Assembly (NCBI GenBank): GCA_020744425.1
Contig: JAGMUV010000013.1
Location: 992,001-1,056,000 of the forward strand
DNA from: Dactylonectria macrodidyma
Taxonomy: Eukaryota; Ascomycota; Sordariomycetes; Hypocreales; Nectriaceae
Reading direction: 5' to 3'
Length of the DNA stretch: 64,000 nucleotides
Part shown: in pieces, positions 25,826 to 38,441 of the stretch
How positions within the stretch are numbered: position 1 is the stretch's first letter
Layout of the letters: every line of letters starts with the position of its first letter
Position numbers and translations under genes: made by a program
Notes under the pieces: generated by a model
What the model saw: only the letters and a program-made list of their open reading frames with translations
The model's database searches: none
What the model was told of the DNA's origin: nothing

Positions 25826-27186
25826 ATCGATCAAGATGGGATCTATCGGATGGGTTTGGGGACGAGAGTTGGACCAGGGTCCGCTTTCGCAGTAACACAT
25901 GGAAAAAAAAGTCGCAGCGAGGGAACGCCTAAATTTAGCGCCAATTTAGTGGTTCCTGGGGCTCCGCGATGGCCGAAGCCCGGTGGATGCCGGAGCGCGG
26001 CGGAGCGTGGAAGCCGAGCCGACCGGCTGGATCTTATCAATCGGAAGGGCGTCTATATTCAGATCAAAACAGGGCTAATCTTGATCAAACTGGTGCTAAA
26101 ACAGATTTCATCTTGGAATGCAGATCATGCATAAGTTCGGCAGCTGTTGTTTCCACCCTTGAGATTAACTTCTGTTTCTCATACGTGTAAACGCCTTCGT
26201 GCATACTCGAAGTCGAAACGTGGACTCGGTCCCAAGTTTGCGGGTAATTACTTCAGGACTGGAGCTGGGGCATCTATGCAAGCTTCGAACACCCTACCAA
26301 ACGACTAGACTCGGGATCTTATGTGACGTTGAACCGTGTGGAATCGAAGGACGTCCCCTTTCAATAACAAACCTGCATTGAAGTCCCAGATTGCTAATTA
26401 AACACCCACATGTCTGTCGGCTGGCGTGCCAGGGCTGGGCCGGTAATTAGGCGCGCACTGATAGCACTCAGGGCGAATTCTAGAACGTTTTCTGGTGGAG
26501 CAACTTGCTTCTGCGGGCCCCTTGATGCCTGTCGGTGCCGGCGTCTCGTCTGGGGGGCCTGGCTCATTGGCGGAAATGTACTTCTCCTGTGGTTGTGCGC
26601 GCCCTGTAAGGAAGAAGCGAGCTCCTTTCGCGGCATACCTGGGTCCAAAGGTCAAGGGTGCCGGACATGATAGAAATGGAAGGCCGGTTCTTGTTAACGA
26701 CACGTCTTGAGCTGTTGGTGGAGAGCAGTTAGGCTTGCTCAAGTGGAGAGTCGGATATATTCAATATACACCGCGAATAACATCCTGAACAAATTAGCCG
26801 TCTCCGCTATCCAACCACGATCTCCAACTCAAGCATACGCAGCGACTGAACTAGCCATGGCGGACAACAAACGCCCGGAGCAGCGCCGTACTATTGCATC
26901 ACAGAGGCGTGGTGTAGACAGTGCCAGTTCGCGGTTTTTTTTTTTTTATATATAAAAAAAGACCTGATTTATACAGGTTTGGCGCGGCTCTGACTGCCCT
27001 GAACTGCTACTGACCCACACGTCGCCTTTCAGCTGTTGACGATGATCGCGTTGCGAGCGAACTAGAGTTTCGAGAGCAACTATCTGTTTACGACGAGGGC
27101 CTTAACATCAGCATTCACCTTTGTCTCAGTGATGACTGTGCATCCCGCGCTAAAACGACCGTCTGCCTCCACTCCCGCTGCTATGA
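25826..27186. other. Intergenic, upstream of TAH18
   Basis: The part next to 25826 should hold the TAH18 promoter. The rest has no supportable gene. A T13 tract followed by atatat and an A7 tract at about 26935-26960 forms an inverted repeat in AT-rich sequence. Confidence 0.55.
26935..26960. repeat. Poly-T / atatat / poly-A inverted repeat
   Basis: A run of 13 T is followed by an alternating AT centre and seven A, so the segment can fold back on itself. It could be simple low-complexity sequence or the A-tail of an old insertion. No flanking element is recognised. Confidence 0.5.
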
Positions 27187-28584
27187 ATGTCACTCCTGTC
27201 CCATCACCTAGCATTTCTCGCCGCTACCAAGTACGCCTTTGTCGCGCCGGCCCATGAAGAGCAACGAAGAACCGACTATATTCAGCATGCTTTGGCCCGA
27301 AACCTGCAACTTGGCTCTGGTTGGCGGCGGGAGCTTCCCCTCGAGTTATGGCTATCGATTGCTACGCCCTTAGTCTAGGACTGCGGTTCTTAACACAGAG
27401 GAGCTAGTACGGTGCTTGACGGAGATACATTCCTCGCGAGGCGATTCCTTCTGCTGTCGCCATCAAGACCAACATAAGCGATTATCGCCAATATGCGAAT
27501 CCGAGTCTAATACACCAGTAGGGCCTGATAGTTAAGGATATCTAGAGTGCCATTGAAAGGCCGTCTGCTGGAGTATCTCGCATCGGCTGGCAACCCCCAG
27601 TCCCATTCCTACCCCCCGTAGTCAACCTCTTAACACTCAAAACGCCACATTGAGAGCCAACCAGGCTCAGGATGCGCTTCCTCAATTGCAATTCTCCTGA
27701 TACCGTCGGGTACTCTGTTGCAACCGATGGAGCGCACGTCCTAGCCTATCATCTCTCTTAAGCGAGGTCCAAAGCCTGACAAGAGCTTATTTGAGGTCGC
27801 CAACTGTGGCATCTTCTTTTAGATGTATATGCCAATGGGCCAAAATGAGTATTTTACTGAAATATGTCGGCGGGCTGGCCGTTTGATTATCCAAAACGAG
27901 TTATTCGGGTTACAGTAGGAGATTTCGTTTTCTTCCCTTGGCTGATACTGATGTTTTTCTCCCAGCTCTCCACAAGCTAGGTCGAACCATTGTATTTGGG
28001 CTGTACGCACATGAAAATGTCGACTTTCAACGTATTACTACCCTCCTCCGCAAGCCCCGTCGAGTCTACTCTAATGAACCTGATGGCACTCCTGGCGATT
28101 ACAACATTGACTTCGTCGCGTTTGATCAAGACATTGTCTGTCCCACCACCATTAAGCCAGGTGTACCAGAAGCCCCAAGGTCCATTTCGTCACCCTCTTG
28201 GACACAGAGTAACGAAATATAGGTTCATTCGTCGTGCTCTATGTCAGGTGTGGTTCATCACTGTGTCAACAACACTTCTGTCTATAGACCGGGAATTGGG
28301 ATGCTCCTCCATTACTCTGATGGTCATTACGAAAGCATAGGCCAGTTTCGCCTAGATTGGGCTGCCAAGCTCATCATGCTTGCTAAACTAGAGAAGCTCT
28401 ACTTTGCGGCAAACGGACTAAGAAATCATGGGCTTGTGCGTCAGATCTTGCAACTGAGCCTCTGGCTAGTCGAGGACAAAGTCGCTAGCTTGACGTCGAC
28501 CCGGCTAGCACATAAGAATGGTGGTTCTCCTCTCGGCATACCACTTTATTTTGTAATAGCATCCCGAGCGAAACGCGGTTCTTA
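27187..28584 (+). pseudogene. Decayed F-box family gene
   Basis: Conserved-looking blocks lie in order on the plus strand but in changing frames with many stops. The first frame (27187-27378) reads GWRRELPLELWLSIATPLV, an F-box-like core, and stops at TAG. A one-base shift just after it recovers VLNTEELVR at about 27388-27413. Further on are MYMPMGQNEYFTEICRR (about 27820-27870), GRTIVFGLYAHENVDFQR (about 27972-28030), NIDFVAFDQDIVC (about 28100-28140) and GMLLHYSDGHYESIGQFRLDW (about 28299-28360). I recall intact F-box proteins of Hypocreales with motifs like these, but this is from memory. At least three frame changes and several in-frame stops mean no functional product. The ends are approximate. 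Some decay fits CAG/CAA to TAG/TAA changes, but indels are also present. Confidence 0.65.
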
Positions 28585-30958
28585 AGTTCGTCTGAGCTGC
28601 ACTTATTACTTTGGTTGTAGTGTTAGCCACTAGTTTGGTGACAGCAGTTTCATGAATGCATTGTTAAGCTCAAAGTGTTCATCAGATTTTGGCCATAGAC
28701 AGATGAGACAGCTTGAATTCAAGCTAGTATCGTCTCTTAGGTCTATACTGTTACAACGATTCTCTGACCTGCGCGAGTGAGATGCTGGGTTTGGCGTTTA
28801 CATACATCGGCTATCAGCGTAATTCGTGACTCCCGTGATGCTCAGCCAAAGCGGTCATACGCGCTGACGCCAATTGCCTGGAACGCAGCGCTTGCGGCCA
28901 TAGCCAAATTGGGACATCCCGTCAAGACTTTTGAGGGCGAACCTGATTCAGTGCGAGGGTACTATTTCCAATTTTAGAGCAACTGGGGTCAGGGCGCTGC
29001 GACCGCATCTGATGGTGTCCATAACCACCCTGAGAGTCCAGGGGTTGCTACAAACCGGAGATTTCCACACATAACAAATTATCCAGGGCAGCAAGCAATT
29101 TCGGGTTCAACGACCACACACGAGGTCGACCACCTAGCCTCCGAAGCAGGACAGGCTCGACTACCACTGCGAAGGCAGGTGTGGGCGTCGAATCGTGACT
29201 CAAGAGACGGAGGTTCCAGTGGTTTAACTACCTGGGAAGAGGACAGGTGAAGGTAGGGAACTTAATTACCTTAGTACTCAGCAAAACGACTAAATCGGCA
29301 GAAAGACAGGCTCACAGATAAGCTCTAGTCACTAATAATCACGTGGCTTTCTACACCGTACTGTCAATATCATGCAGTTGCCTTTGAGCTGAGCCGTATG
29401 GAGTAATGCATCCTGGGAAGGGCGGGTGGTGGATCAAGTTGATGGCGGGTGTGCTGAGCAATCAAGGGGTTTCATGCTTTGTTGGCATCTGGCCCCTCCC
29501 CCCTAAAGGAGGCAAATGGTGCTGGAGAATGTATGTCACTCAAGACGGTCAAGGTCATGACTGTCAATGCAAGGTCGGCCAGGTATGCGTTATCCGTGTA
29601 TAGTGAATGACATCCGCAATAATTTCGCGATCGATTGGTGACTCTAACGCTCTTGCTCGCCGATGACACACACCGGGCACGCATCTTCACGCGAGTTCAC
29701 ACCCCCTACCCCCGTCGTGAATTGCGCCTTGGGGCCTGCTGTGATGAACCGACAGAATGGTAAGCAGCAAATGTTAACCATGACCTTTTCACCACGGAAA
29801 CAGGGTGCCATGATCACGTCTAGGCACACATGTGTGCTTGGTAGTGCTAAAGGACCTGTCAGTCTGTCCTCCCAGTTAGGGGCTGAACGCTGTGTGTGCC
29901 TGCCAAGCTAGGGGGCAAGCACTCCCCATGGCAGGGGAAGGTATGACGTGCCTTCCCCAGGCAATATGGAGAGACCGCCTCTTGCGGGTAGACGCACTTT
30001 AGGAACGCAACTTTTCGGGGCGCGCAACTTCGGGGCACACATGCATCGAGTCCCGTCCCCATCGCTCATGAGCACACCGATATGTGCTGTTGCAACTCGG
30101 TAGGTAGGCCCGCACACCCACACCTCTGGCCGGCCCTAATACCGACATGAACTGCGAAATTCCTCGCCGCTGAAGTTTGAACCAGCGCATCGCGAACTTG
30201 GGCAGTCTAGAAAACCGCAACTTCGCAGAGGCGACCCTGCAGGTACATACCTACCCGAGCCAGGGCTTCACCTGCCAGTGTAGCCTCACTTATCTCCAAG
30301 AAGCCTGTGCGTCTTGGACTCCGGCACAGGGCAGGCGCTGGAGGAGCAGTGGCAAGCTCCCCCAGCCCATCCCAGCCTGGACGCGGCAGGACCAAGCGGA
30401 TGAATCCACAACTCAGCTCTTGGGAAGCTCAACTGGGTATTCGGTACTCGGGACTGTGATTCAATGTACATATAAACGACCATATTTAGGCCTTGTAAGG
30501 CTGTACACCCCTAGTACTTGAGACTTCCATTCTCTCCACTTGTCGAACCTTCCTTGCCCCCTAGCCCTGGTCAACTTCCTTCCTACTTTCTCACACCTTG
30601 CACTCGCAGCACGCCTGCACCCCCTGACCGACTACGCCAACACGCCCCTTCCCCCCCAAAGTCGAAGGCGAAAAAAATATTTCAGATTCGCGCGACGACT
30701 CCTGGCCTCTCCCTTTCTCTTCTTCTCTTCTCCATCACAACATCCAGTCTCTTGTGTCTCCGCGCAACGCACCGCCGTCTGTCTAATCCGAACCTGTTTC
30801 TAGGGCACGAAGCTACCCTGATTAAACTCCTCCATATTGCACCAGAGTTCAACTTCTCGAACTTGCAGTCATCCACATCGAACGTTCCTCCACAGGTCCA
30901 AGTTCGAACGTCATACTCAACCTAATCACCACTTCCATCATCCACACCAGCCGCCACC
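28585..30958. other. Intergenic region, promoter of the RNA-binding protein gene at its right end
   Basis: No supportable gene. A 66-codon frame at 28777-28977 has no recognised domain. A TATA-like tacatataaacg occurs near 30465, and 30520-30958 is strongly C/T-rich, consistent with the promoter and leader of the RRM gene starting at 30959. Confidence 0.55.
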
Positions 30959-32537
30959 ATGTCTGCCGCCAACACCAACACCAACCTGGATGCTGCCGTT
31001 AATGACGTCGCAAACACTCTGAGCAATACCTCCATCAGCAAGCCTGCCGATGACAAGACGGCCGCCAACGAGGCCGCCTCGGCCAGTGCCGCTGAGGGCC
31101 GCCGCCTCTACATCGGCAACCTGGCCTATGCGACAACTGAGGAGGAGTTGAAGGCTTTCTTCAAGAGCTATCTTGTGTAAGTGTTCCCCCCTGGCTTCGT
31201 CCCTGGTGGTTTCGTTGTTTTCTTTGGTCGTCCCACCTGTTCCCCGTCGTGTTAGTCGTTGTCGGCTGGAGACACGTGTCTTGACTCCGCCGTCCGTTAT
31301 GCGCCAACCTATAGATGATGCATCGTGAGAAAAATCAGTGAGGTGGCCCAAGGGCTTCAGCGACTCTGTCGAGCTAATTAGAGTCGCATGCACGCATTTC
31401 GGGGATGGTTTTTTGCTGGATGGTTACTTCCACTCCCTTGACCGCCCCGCCAACCCCTTACACCATCACCACTGTCACTGTCACCATAGGGACCATCTGC
31501 TAACCACCTTTCATTATGCAGTGAGTCTGTCTCGATCCCCAAGAACCCTCGTACCGACCGCCCTGTTGGCTACGCTTTCGTCGATCTCTCCACCCCCACT
31601 GAGGCTGAGCGTGCCATCGAGGAGCTCTCTGGCAAGGAGATTCTAGAGCGAAAGGTTTCTGTTCAGCTCGCTCGCAAGCCTGAGCCTGCTGGTGAGAAGA
31701 CCGAGGGTGCTAGCGGAGAGGGTTCTGGTACAGAGGGCTCCCGTCGCCGAGCTTCTGGACGTGGCCGTGGACGAGGCCGTGGTCGTGCTGGCCGTGCTGG
31801 TCGCGGTGGCCGTGCTGTGAGTCACATTGAGATAATTCGTGGTGATGGGGACTAACCAAATCTCAGGACGGTGCTGTCGAGAAGAAGGAGGGCGAGGCTG
31901 TCGAGGCTGTTGCTGCTACTGATGACGCTGCTGCCGCACCAGCCACTTCTGAGGTTCAACCTTTGACAGACATCACGAACAAGAACAACACTGACGAGAC
32001 CACGAAGACCTCCAAGACTCAGACTCGCGCCCAGCGTGAGCCCCGTGAGCGCCGCGAGCGTGGCCCTCCCGCTGATGGAATTCCTTCCAAGACTAAGGTC
32101 ATGGTCGCTAACCTCCCTTACGACTTGACCGAGGAGAAGGTTCGTGCCACTATAAGCGGATGACAGAATTATGTTACTGACTCCAATAACAGCTTATTGA
32201 GCTCTTCCAGCCTTACGAGCCCTCTTCCGCCAAAATCGCCCTCCGACCTATTCCTCGATTTATGATCAAGAAGCTTCAGGCTCGGGGTGAGGCCCGCAAG
32301 GGACGTGGCTTCGGCTTTGTTACCCTTGCTTCTGAGGAGCAGCAGCAGAAGGCTGTCACCGAGATGAACGGCAAGGAGATTGAGGGCCGTGAGATCGCCG
32401 TCAAGGTGGCCATCGATAGCCCCGACAAGACCGACGAGGAGGCCAACGCCCCTGAGGGCGAGACCACCAACGGCCAGCACGAGGCTGCCGCTGCACCTGA
32501 TGCGGCCTCTGCTGCCGCTCCCACTACTGCCGCCTAG
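30959..32537 (+). CDS. Two-RRM RNA-binding protein with Arg/Gly-rich linker (Rnp24-like)
   Basis: Four exons, 30959-31176, 31522-31816, 31867-32139 and 32193-32537, encode about 376 residues. Introns are 345, 50 and 53 bp; all joins keep frame. RRM1 (about 49-127) has RNP2 RLYIGNLAY and RNP1 VGYAFVDLS. It is followed by an Arg/Gly/Ala-rich stretch (GRGRGRGRAGRAGRGGRA, about 150-171) and an acidic/basic linker. RRM2 (about 247-337) has RNP2 VMVANLPYDL and RNP1 GRGFGFVTLA. The tail is Ala-rich. RRM-RGG-RRM proteins bind RNA in splicing, export or translation; the exact role is unknown, and similarity to fission yeast Rnp24 is an impression, not a search result. Codon use is strongly biased toward C-ending codons, suggesting high expression. 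The start ATG sits in a good context (gccaccATG). The 345-bp first intron interrupts RRM1 and is long for this window. Confidence 0.9.
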
Positions 32538-33596
32538 ATGATGGGCTGGCAAGTTCAATAGTCTGGAGACATCCGGTCTAAATGAACACAATTACGATAT
32601 GGCATGCGATTTCGACGATTTCTCTTACGGTAGATTCTTGCTACACGAAGCAAAGAGGAACAGAGGCGTTACACCTTGACTGGGGCCAGAAAGACGTAAC
32701 CAGCATTTGTTGGAAGTCTTGAGATCTCGAGATGGTGTTTTTTGACGGCCTTGACTTTGTTTCTTGACATCATAATATCTCCATAACTGGAGCTCCAAAA
32801 AAAACTCGCAAGCCCTTTCGCTGTACTTGTATCTCCCTTTTCTCCATCACCCTTCTGCTGGGTTGTATAATAAATAGCTTGAGCTGGAGGTGGCTGGGGA
32901 AGAGCAAAGCTTGGCGCAAATCATTGACAAAGGCGTTTTTGAAAGCAACTATTCGTCTACAGGATCTGATGATGTGGTGATGTAAATGTAGTCGAACCCT
33001 TCAGTGTCTCCTAGTCCTAGCTGTAACCCATTAACTCAGTCTGTAAACAACGACCAGAAGGCGGAAGAAGGGTAGTTTGAGGATGCTTGTAGATAGTGGT
33101 TCCCAACGGTGGCGGTCCGATGGTGGCGCTCTGTCATGACGCCCCCATTCATCCAGCTCACCGGAGTAATTACTACGTACGGGATCTAAAACATGGGTGT
33201 CTGCAGCCTAGTGAGCCACACTGCTTGCTTTGCAACCAAGGGCAGCGGTGTTGGTATCACGTGCGTTGAAAGCGTTGCGTCTTGATGCAGTGTTCATGGT
33301 GCGTGTTCCATAGGTAGTGTGGAGGCACCCAAAATGCTGTGGGAGCTTGGGGCTCAGGGAGTGAGCTTTCGGCTTAAACCTGGACGGGCGGCATTAGCCC
33401 ATTGCCCCGCCGACCCCTTACCAGGCCCACGAACGGAGCATGGGCAGGCCTGGACATCACCTCCCTGCACTTTTGTTGAAACGCCAACTGGGCATCCATC
33501 TACTGCACATCTACTGCACAACATCCCACAGGCTGTTGCGCGAGAGCACCGCAACTCCAGACTTTGTCTAGTCTTGATCGCATACGAGACGTCGCC
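32538..33596. other. Intergenic region upstream of the ArfGAP gene
   Basis: Contains the 3' flank of the RNA-binding protein gene and the promoter of the ArfGAP gene. No other gene, RNA or repeat is visible. Confidence 0.6.
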
Positions 33597-34882
33597 ATGG
33601 CTTCCAAGGCCATGTGGGAGGTTGACCCCGAGACCCGGTCCAAGGTTCGTAGCCCGGTACCCCAGGCCCAAGCTCACTTCCCCTGACTGTTGCTGTTGTG
33701 TCGTCGCCGTCCTCGTCACCCCTTCTCTAGACTATTGTGTTGCGTTCACATGTACTAATTCTCTGCTGGATTTCTAGCTCGCCGCTCTCCAAAAGGTGTC
33801 CAAGAACAACCTCTGCTGCGACTGCAATGCGCCCTCGCCGCAATGGGCGTCGCCAAAGTTTGGCATCTTCATCTGCCTATCCTGCGCCGGAGTCCACCGC
33901 GGGCTTGGCGTGCACATCTCCTTCGTCCGCAGCATCTCCATGGATGCCTTCAAATCGGGCGAGATCGAACGAATGCGACTAGGCGGTAACGAGGGCTGGA
34001 GGAACTTCTTCGAATCACACAACGCCACACAAATGATGGGCATTACCTGGGAAGACTCAACCATTTCGGAGCGATACAGCGGCGAGGTTGGTGAGGAGTG
34101 GAAGGAGAGGCTAAGCTGCAAGGTCGAGGGTCGAGAATACGTACCTGGAGAAAAGAAACCCACGCCGGCTCCAGCGAGGACCGCTCCACGGACGTCGACT
34201 CCTTTGAGCGGCACGACTCGGGGTGAGAGCCCTGCGTCTGGAGGCAAGGTCAAGGTCGACGATCGCTACTTTTCCAAGCTGGGCGCCGAGAATGCTTCGC
34301 GGCCGGACGACCTCCATCCTAGCCAAGGAGGCAAGTATGCTGGGTTTGGTAACACACCCGCGCCGAGTCAAGGGAACCAAGGCGGATTGCCAAACTTTGA
34401 CGACGTGCAAAAGGATCCCGTTGCGGCTCTAACCAAGGGATTCGGCTGGTTCACCTCGACTGTGTCCAAGACGGCCAAGACTGTCAACGACGGCTACATC
34501 CAGCCCACTGCCAAACAGGTACGTTGTCCCGGGCTCACGTCAGCCACAACAGAATTAATATTCCTACTCTCCACAGTTCGCCGAGGGAGACTTTGCCAGA
34601 CAAGCTCAACAAACGGCGGCATCGCTGGCAAAGCAAGCCCAATTAGCCGGCAAGAATGCGCAGGACGGTTTCAACAAATTTGTAGAGGGACCTGACGGAA
34701 CCACAAAGAGAGAAGCGCCAATGGATGATAACAAAAAGAGCTTCTGGGACGAATTCTCCAGCCTTGCGGACCAGCGACAGCCCGTCAACAACTCCATCGG
34801 GACAAGTGCCATGGGCATGGGCAAAAACAAGACCACGGCGCCGTCTGCGAAGAAGCAGACGGATGAGTGGGATGACTGGTGA
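33597..34882 (+). CDS. ADP-ribosylation factor GTPase-activating protein, Gcs1/ArfGAP1 type
   Basis: Three exons, 33597-33644, 33778-34518 and 34577-34882, encode about 364 residues, close to yeast Gcs1 (352). The ArfGAP zinc finger is complete: C29-x2-C32-x16-C49-x2-C52, followed by the arginine finger R57 in GVHRGLG, then HISFVRSISMD. Downstream is a low-complexity linker, and the C-terminal part (about 265-364) has an Ala/Gln-rich amphipathic stretch (RQAQQTAASLAKQAQLAG). Trp-based motifs SFWDEF and the terminal DEWDDW resemble the delta-COP-binding motifs of ArfGAP1-type proteins. The expected role is stimulating GTP hydrolysis by Arf1 on Golgi membranes during COPI transport. The small first exon (16 codons, MASKAMWEVDPETRSK) fits the conserved N-terminus of the family, which supports the chosen start. 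Confidence 0.95.
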
Positions 34883-35536
34883 GCAAAGAGGGAAGCTTGA
34901 AAGGTACAATGTGCAGGAGTTGGAGAATTGGAGTATAGGCGTGTTTGATGGTGGGGGAGTACCGATTTAGAAGAAGTCGAGCCTCTTCCGTTCTAGTAAT
35001 ACCAACATGGGTTCCAATTGCCAAGGGTTTCTATTTTAAAGAGTTCTCTCTGGTACCTTTTACGGTTTGTGGATGGACTTAACGGCTTGCAGCTGGACTT
35101 GACGGCCTGCGGTTGGACTCGGCGTCTGCGTCAAGATGCCGGGGCACCGAGTCGGCTACTTGGCAAGACGGCCGAAGACCTCGGTGACGGCTTCTATGAA
35201 AGATTCGACGTGTCGACTAAAATCCGATGCACAAGAGCATTTGCTTGGGGTATTTTACGGTATCTAATTACTGTAGGGGAAAATAAACGGGATTCCAATC
35301 GCTGAGCCATCGCTTGCTCTTCCTTAGCTTCAAGTTTGTATGAAATCCCGAGTTGCAAACGGCAGTTCGGAGCGAAATCGCAACTCGGGCTGGGGATCCC
35401 GAGAGCGTCACGTGGGGCGACGCCGAGGTTGGAGCCGGGCCTAGCCGGTACCGCTCCCGAGCTTTCTCCCATGACGGCGGCTCTTAATCCCCCTCCGCCG
35501 CCAACTCTCACGTCCCATTGAGCAGCAACCACCACT
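34883..35536. other. Intergenic, promoter and leader of the ETF beta gene
   Basis: Short region between two genes on the same strand. It contains a small upstream ORF (35471-35521, 16 codons) that ends 15 bp before the ETF beta start codon. Whether it is transcribed depends on the unknown start site. Confidence 0.5.
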
Positions 35537-36494
35537 ATGTCAGCACTACGGATTCTTGTCCCCGTGAAGCGGGTTATCGACTATGCGGTACTATGTCACG
35601 AGCGCATCCCGTTCTGGGGATCTTGGAGAGAATTGTTCGACTGACACTCCGTGGTGTATTGCAGGTCAAGCCCCGAGTCAACAAGGCCCAGACGGGCGTC
35701 GAGACGGCCGGCGTCAAGCACTCGATGAACCCATTTGACGAGCTATCCGTCGAGGAGTCGGTGCGCATCCGCGAGAAGAAGCGCGCCCCCGGCGGCGTGG
35801 AGGACATTTGCGTCATCTCGGCCGGACCCCCCAAGGCGCAGGACGTCATCCGAACAGCCATGGCGATGGGCGCGGACCGAGGCATCCACGTTGAGATCAA
35901 GGACGGCGACGACCTGGAGCCGCTGACGGTGGCCAAGCTCCTGCAGAAGACGGTGGAGCAGCAGAAGAGCAACCTGGTGTTCCTGGGCAAGCAGAGCATC
36001 GACGACGACGCCAACCAGACAGGCCAGATGCTGGCGGGCCTGCTGGGGTGGCCGCAGGCGACTCAGGCGAGCAAGGTCGAGTTCGCCGCCGGCGACGAGG
36101 TGCTTGTGACCAAGGAGGTGGACGGCGGCGTCGAGACGGTCAAGGCCAAGCTACCGCTCATCATCACGACGGACCTGCGCCTCAACGAGCCCCGCTACGC
36201 GAGCCTGCCCAACATCATGAAGGCCAAGAAAAAGAAGATTGAGAAGTCGAAGCTGGAAGACTTTGGCCTGGACAACTCAAAGCGACTCAAGATCCTCAAG
36301 GTAGCGGGTAAGAGATCTTTGATTCCCCATTCCCCATTCCCTTTTCTTCTTACGACCTATGATAATGCCGGATCTATCATTGTTTGATGCAAATCAACTG
36401 ACATCGTGCAGAACCTCCTACCCGACAAGGCGGTGGCAAGGTTGAGGACGTTGGTGGCCTCGTCAGCAAGCTCAAGGAGCTGGGTGCGCTATAA
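35537..36494 (+). CDS. ETFB: Electron transfer flavoprotein beta subunit
   Basis: Three exons, 35537-35587, 35665-36307 and 36412-36494, encode about 258 residues, the usual family length. It begins with [15 protein letters not shown] and continues after intron 1 with [26 protein letters not shown], a typical ETF beta N-terminus. [13 protein letters not shown] and the signature region [20 protein letters not shown] are present; the latter includes the loop used to dock acyl-CoA dehydrogenases. The C-terminus ends [12 protein letters not shown]. With the alpha subunit it accepts electrons from mitochondrial acyl-CoA and other dehydrogenases and passes them to ETF-ubiquinone oxidoreductase. It acts in the matrix. 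A cleavable presequence is not obvious, as is usual for the beta subunit. A possible uORF precedes it. Confidence 0.96.
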
Positions 36495-38441
36495 ACGGGC
36501 ATTCCGCAGCCATAAATTTGCGATACTACCTATCAACCATACACGATGCTCAAAATACCTCGGCTGGGATGACATAGAGGTCATTGTTTAGTTCCCGTCC
36601 CTCGGGTATTCTCATATCATATGAATGAATAGAAATGAGTTCAACAAAATTCAACTTGTGTTCTTTTGTCATGACTTGACCTGCGCAACCCAATCTCACG
36701 CACGGCGTCAGCCGAGGAGGACGGTATTGTTTTCTTCCTCAGGCAGAGCGTGCAGATGAGCACATGCAAAGTACATTTTCTAGGAACAAGGATGCCCGTG
36801 ACAGCTCAGTACTCGAGTGACCATTCAGCTAACCAGAAGAAAAATGCACTTGCACGCACGCACCGCGGGGTAATAGGATGACGGAGCCTCTGCGAATTAC
36901 TCCCGACGTCATGCCCTAGTGGTTGGAGGGAGGGGCGACTCAACAGGGTCCTGAGTGACAGCCAGGATGCTGTCTTTTGTAGTTTCTTGATACCCCAGAC
37001 ATTGGTGTAACGTATGTGATTAATCGGTCTTCCTCTCAATTTCTCAGCTGGGTCAACTCCTCAACCAACAAGGTAGCTAATTGACCCCGTCGATGACACA
37101 TTCCGGGCCAACCGTTTAGGCCATCCCCTGTATCCCGACGTCCCGGGACCCAGTCTGAGGCGCATCTTTCCGGAAGTCCATGCTCGTCTCGAGTTTGGCT
37201 TGTTGGTCGAGCCGGGCTTGACCGACCTCGCTCAGCGGTGCCAGGCAAACTCGTGTTGGTGAATGCTCCACAAACGATCTGCTTCCCTGATCACGGGAGG
37301 AGAAGCTCGTTGGGGTTTCTAGCTGCGGGCTAACTTTGACGATGCCCCGGTCCCCTAAGCAGATGCACCAGAGTACAGCTGAGGCAAGCTGTTCGCGAAG
37401 CGGCAGAACGGACTGGCGGCCCCCCGACTCTCGGTGTTAGCCGCCTCCATCTCCACGAATCCGTCGGTTCCGCTAGGTTGATTCTCAACCTCCAGCGCTG
37501 CTCTACTAGACCTACGAAGGAAAGAAACGTGCGATAGGAATCAATTGGTGCCATTGGTGCCATTGGTGCCATTGATGTCATTGCTAATGCATATGGCAAA
37601 GTCACAAGGCTATCTAACAAGTACACAAGGTAGTGCAATAAAATGGTTGGTGCTCATGCTCCAGATAAGAAACCCCGTTAGTGGGTGGGCTGATAAGAGA
37701 AGGCAAAGAAGAAGCCAGGGACGGACGTAAAGAGGTTAGACGATAGGAAAAACGATATCGGAGGCTAGAGACTATGACAATCGGAGGTGGGATGTGTCAC
37801 GGCAGGTGGATTTTTTTTTTCTTCCAGCACATGTGGGTCAGGGAATGACGCCGTGCAGGCACAAGTTTAGGGGACAAGCGGGGGGGACAGAAAACATGGC
37901 GCACCAAGAGGCGGCTTCACCCTCACCAAGCAATACCGAGTTCTAAAAAGAGAAGAAAAATCTTTATAAATTAAACAATCAAATCGAATAGCACTAGCAT
38001 AATTTTATCCATTTTTTATGAAGCTCTGTAGGACTAAATCAGTGTTGTATAAGGGGGAATGTACCTATTATAGTGTTAAGGAGGCTTCTGGTGTGCCATG
38101 TTTACTGTCCCCCCCGCCTGGGGGACCCTTGAGCATTGGCTGCGAAAGCGGGCGCCTGAAAGATGGGTGGGAGAGAAAATGAGAGAAAAAAACCCATACA
38201 GCGGGGCAATGTCACCAATGAGTAACGCGCTGTTGTCAGGCGCACGGGGACTAGAGGAGCTAGGGCGGGCTTCTTTTCTTCCTCGTCTCCCGCCTTTGCG
38301 TGCAATTCAGACTTTCTCTCCCTTCCAACAAATCCTATCCCGCCAAACAGCGAATTCCAACCCGTTCCACAGCCGCCAATCTGCCTCCGCCTTTTTTTCC
38401 CCCCCTCCGCTTGAGCTGCGCTTGTCTCTCAATCCGTCCTT
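36495..38441. other. Intergenic, promoter region of the arginine-specific CPS gene
   Basis: No supportable gene. A short repeat (three copies of ccattggtg around 37549-37575) and a T tract at 37811 are visible. The C/T-rich segment at 38280-38441 probably contains the transcription start of the carbamoyl-phosphate synthase transcript, whose leader begins before the uORF at 38442. Confidence 0.55.

Noticed and set aside
28777..28977. 66-codon plus-strand frame after the F-box relic
   Set aside because: Too short and unmatched to call. It could be a second relic, but nothing in it is recognisable.
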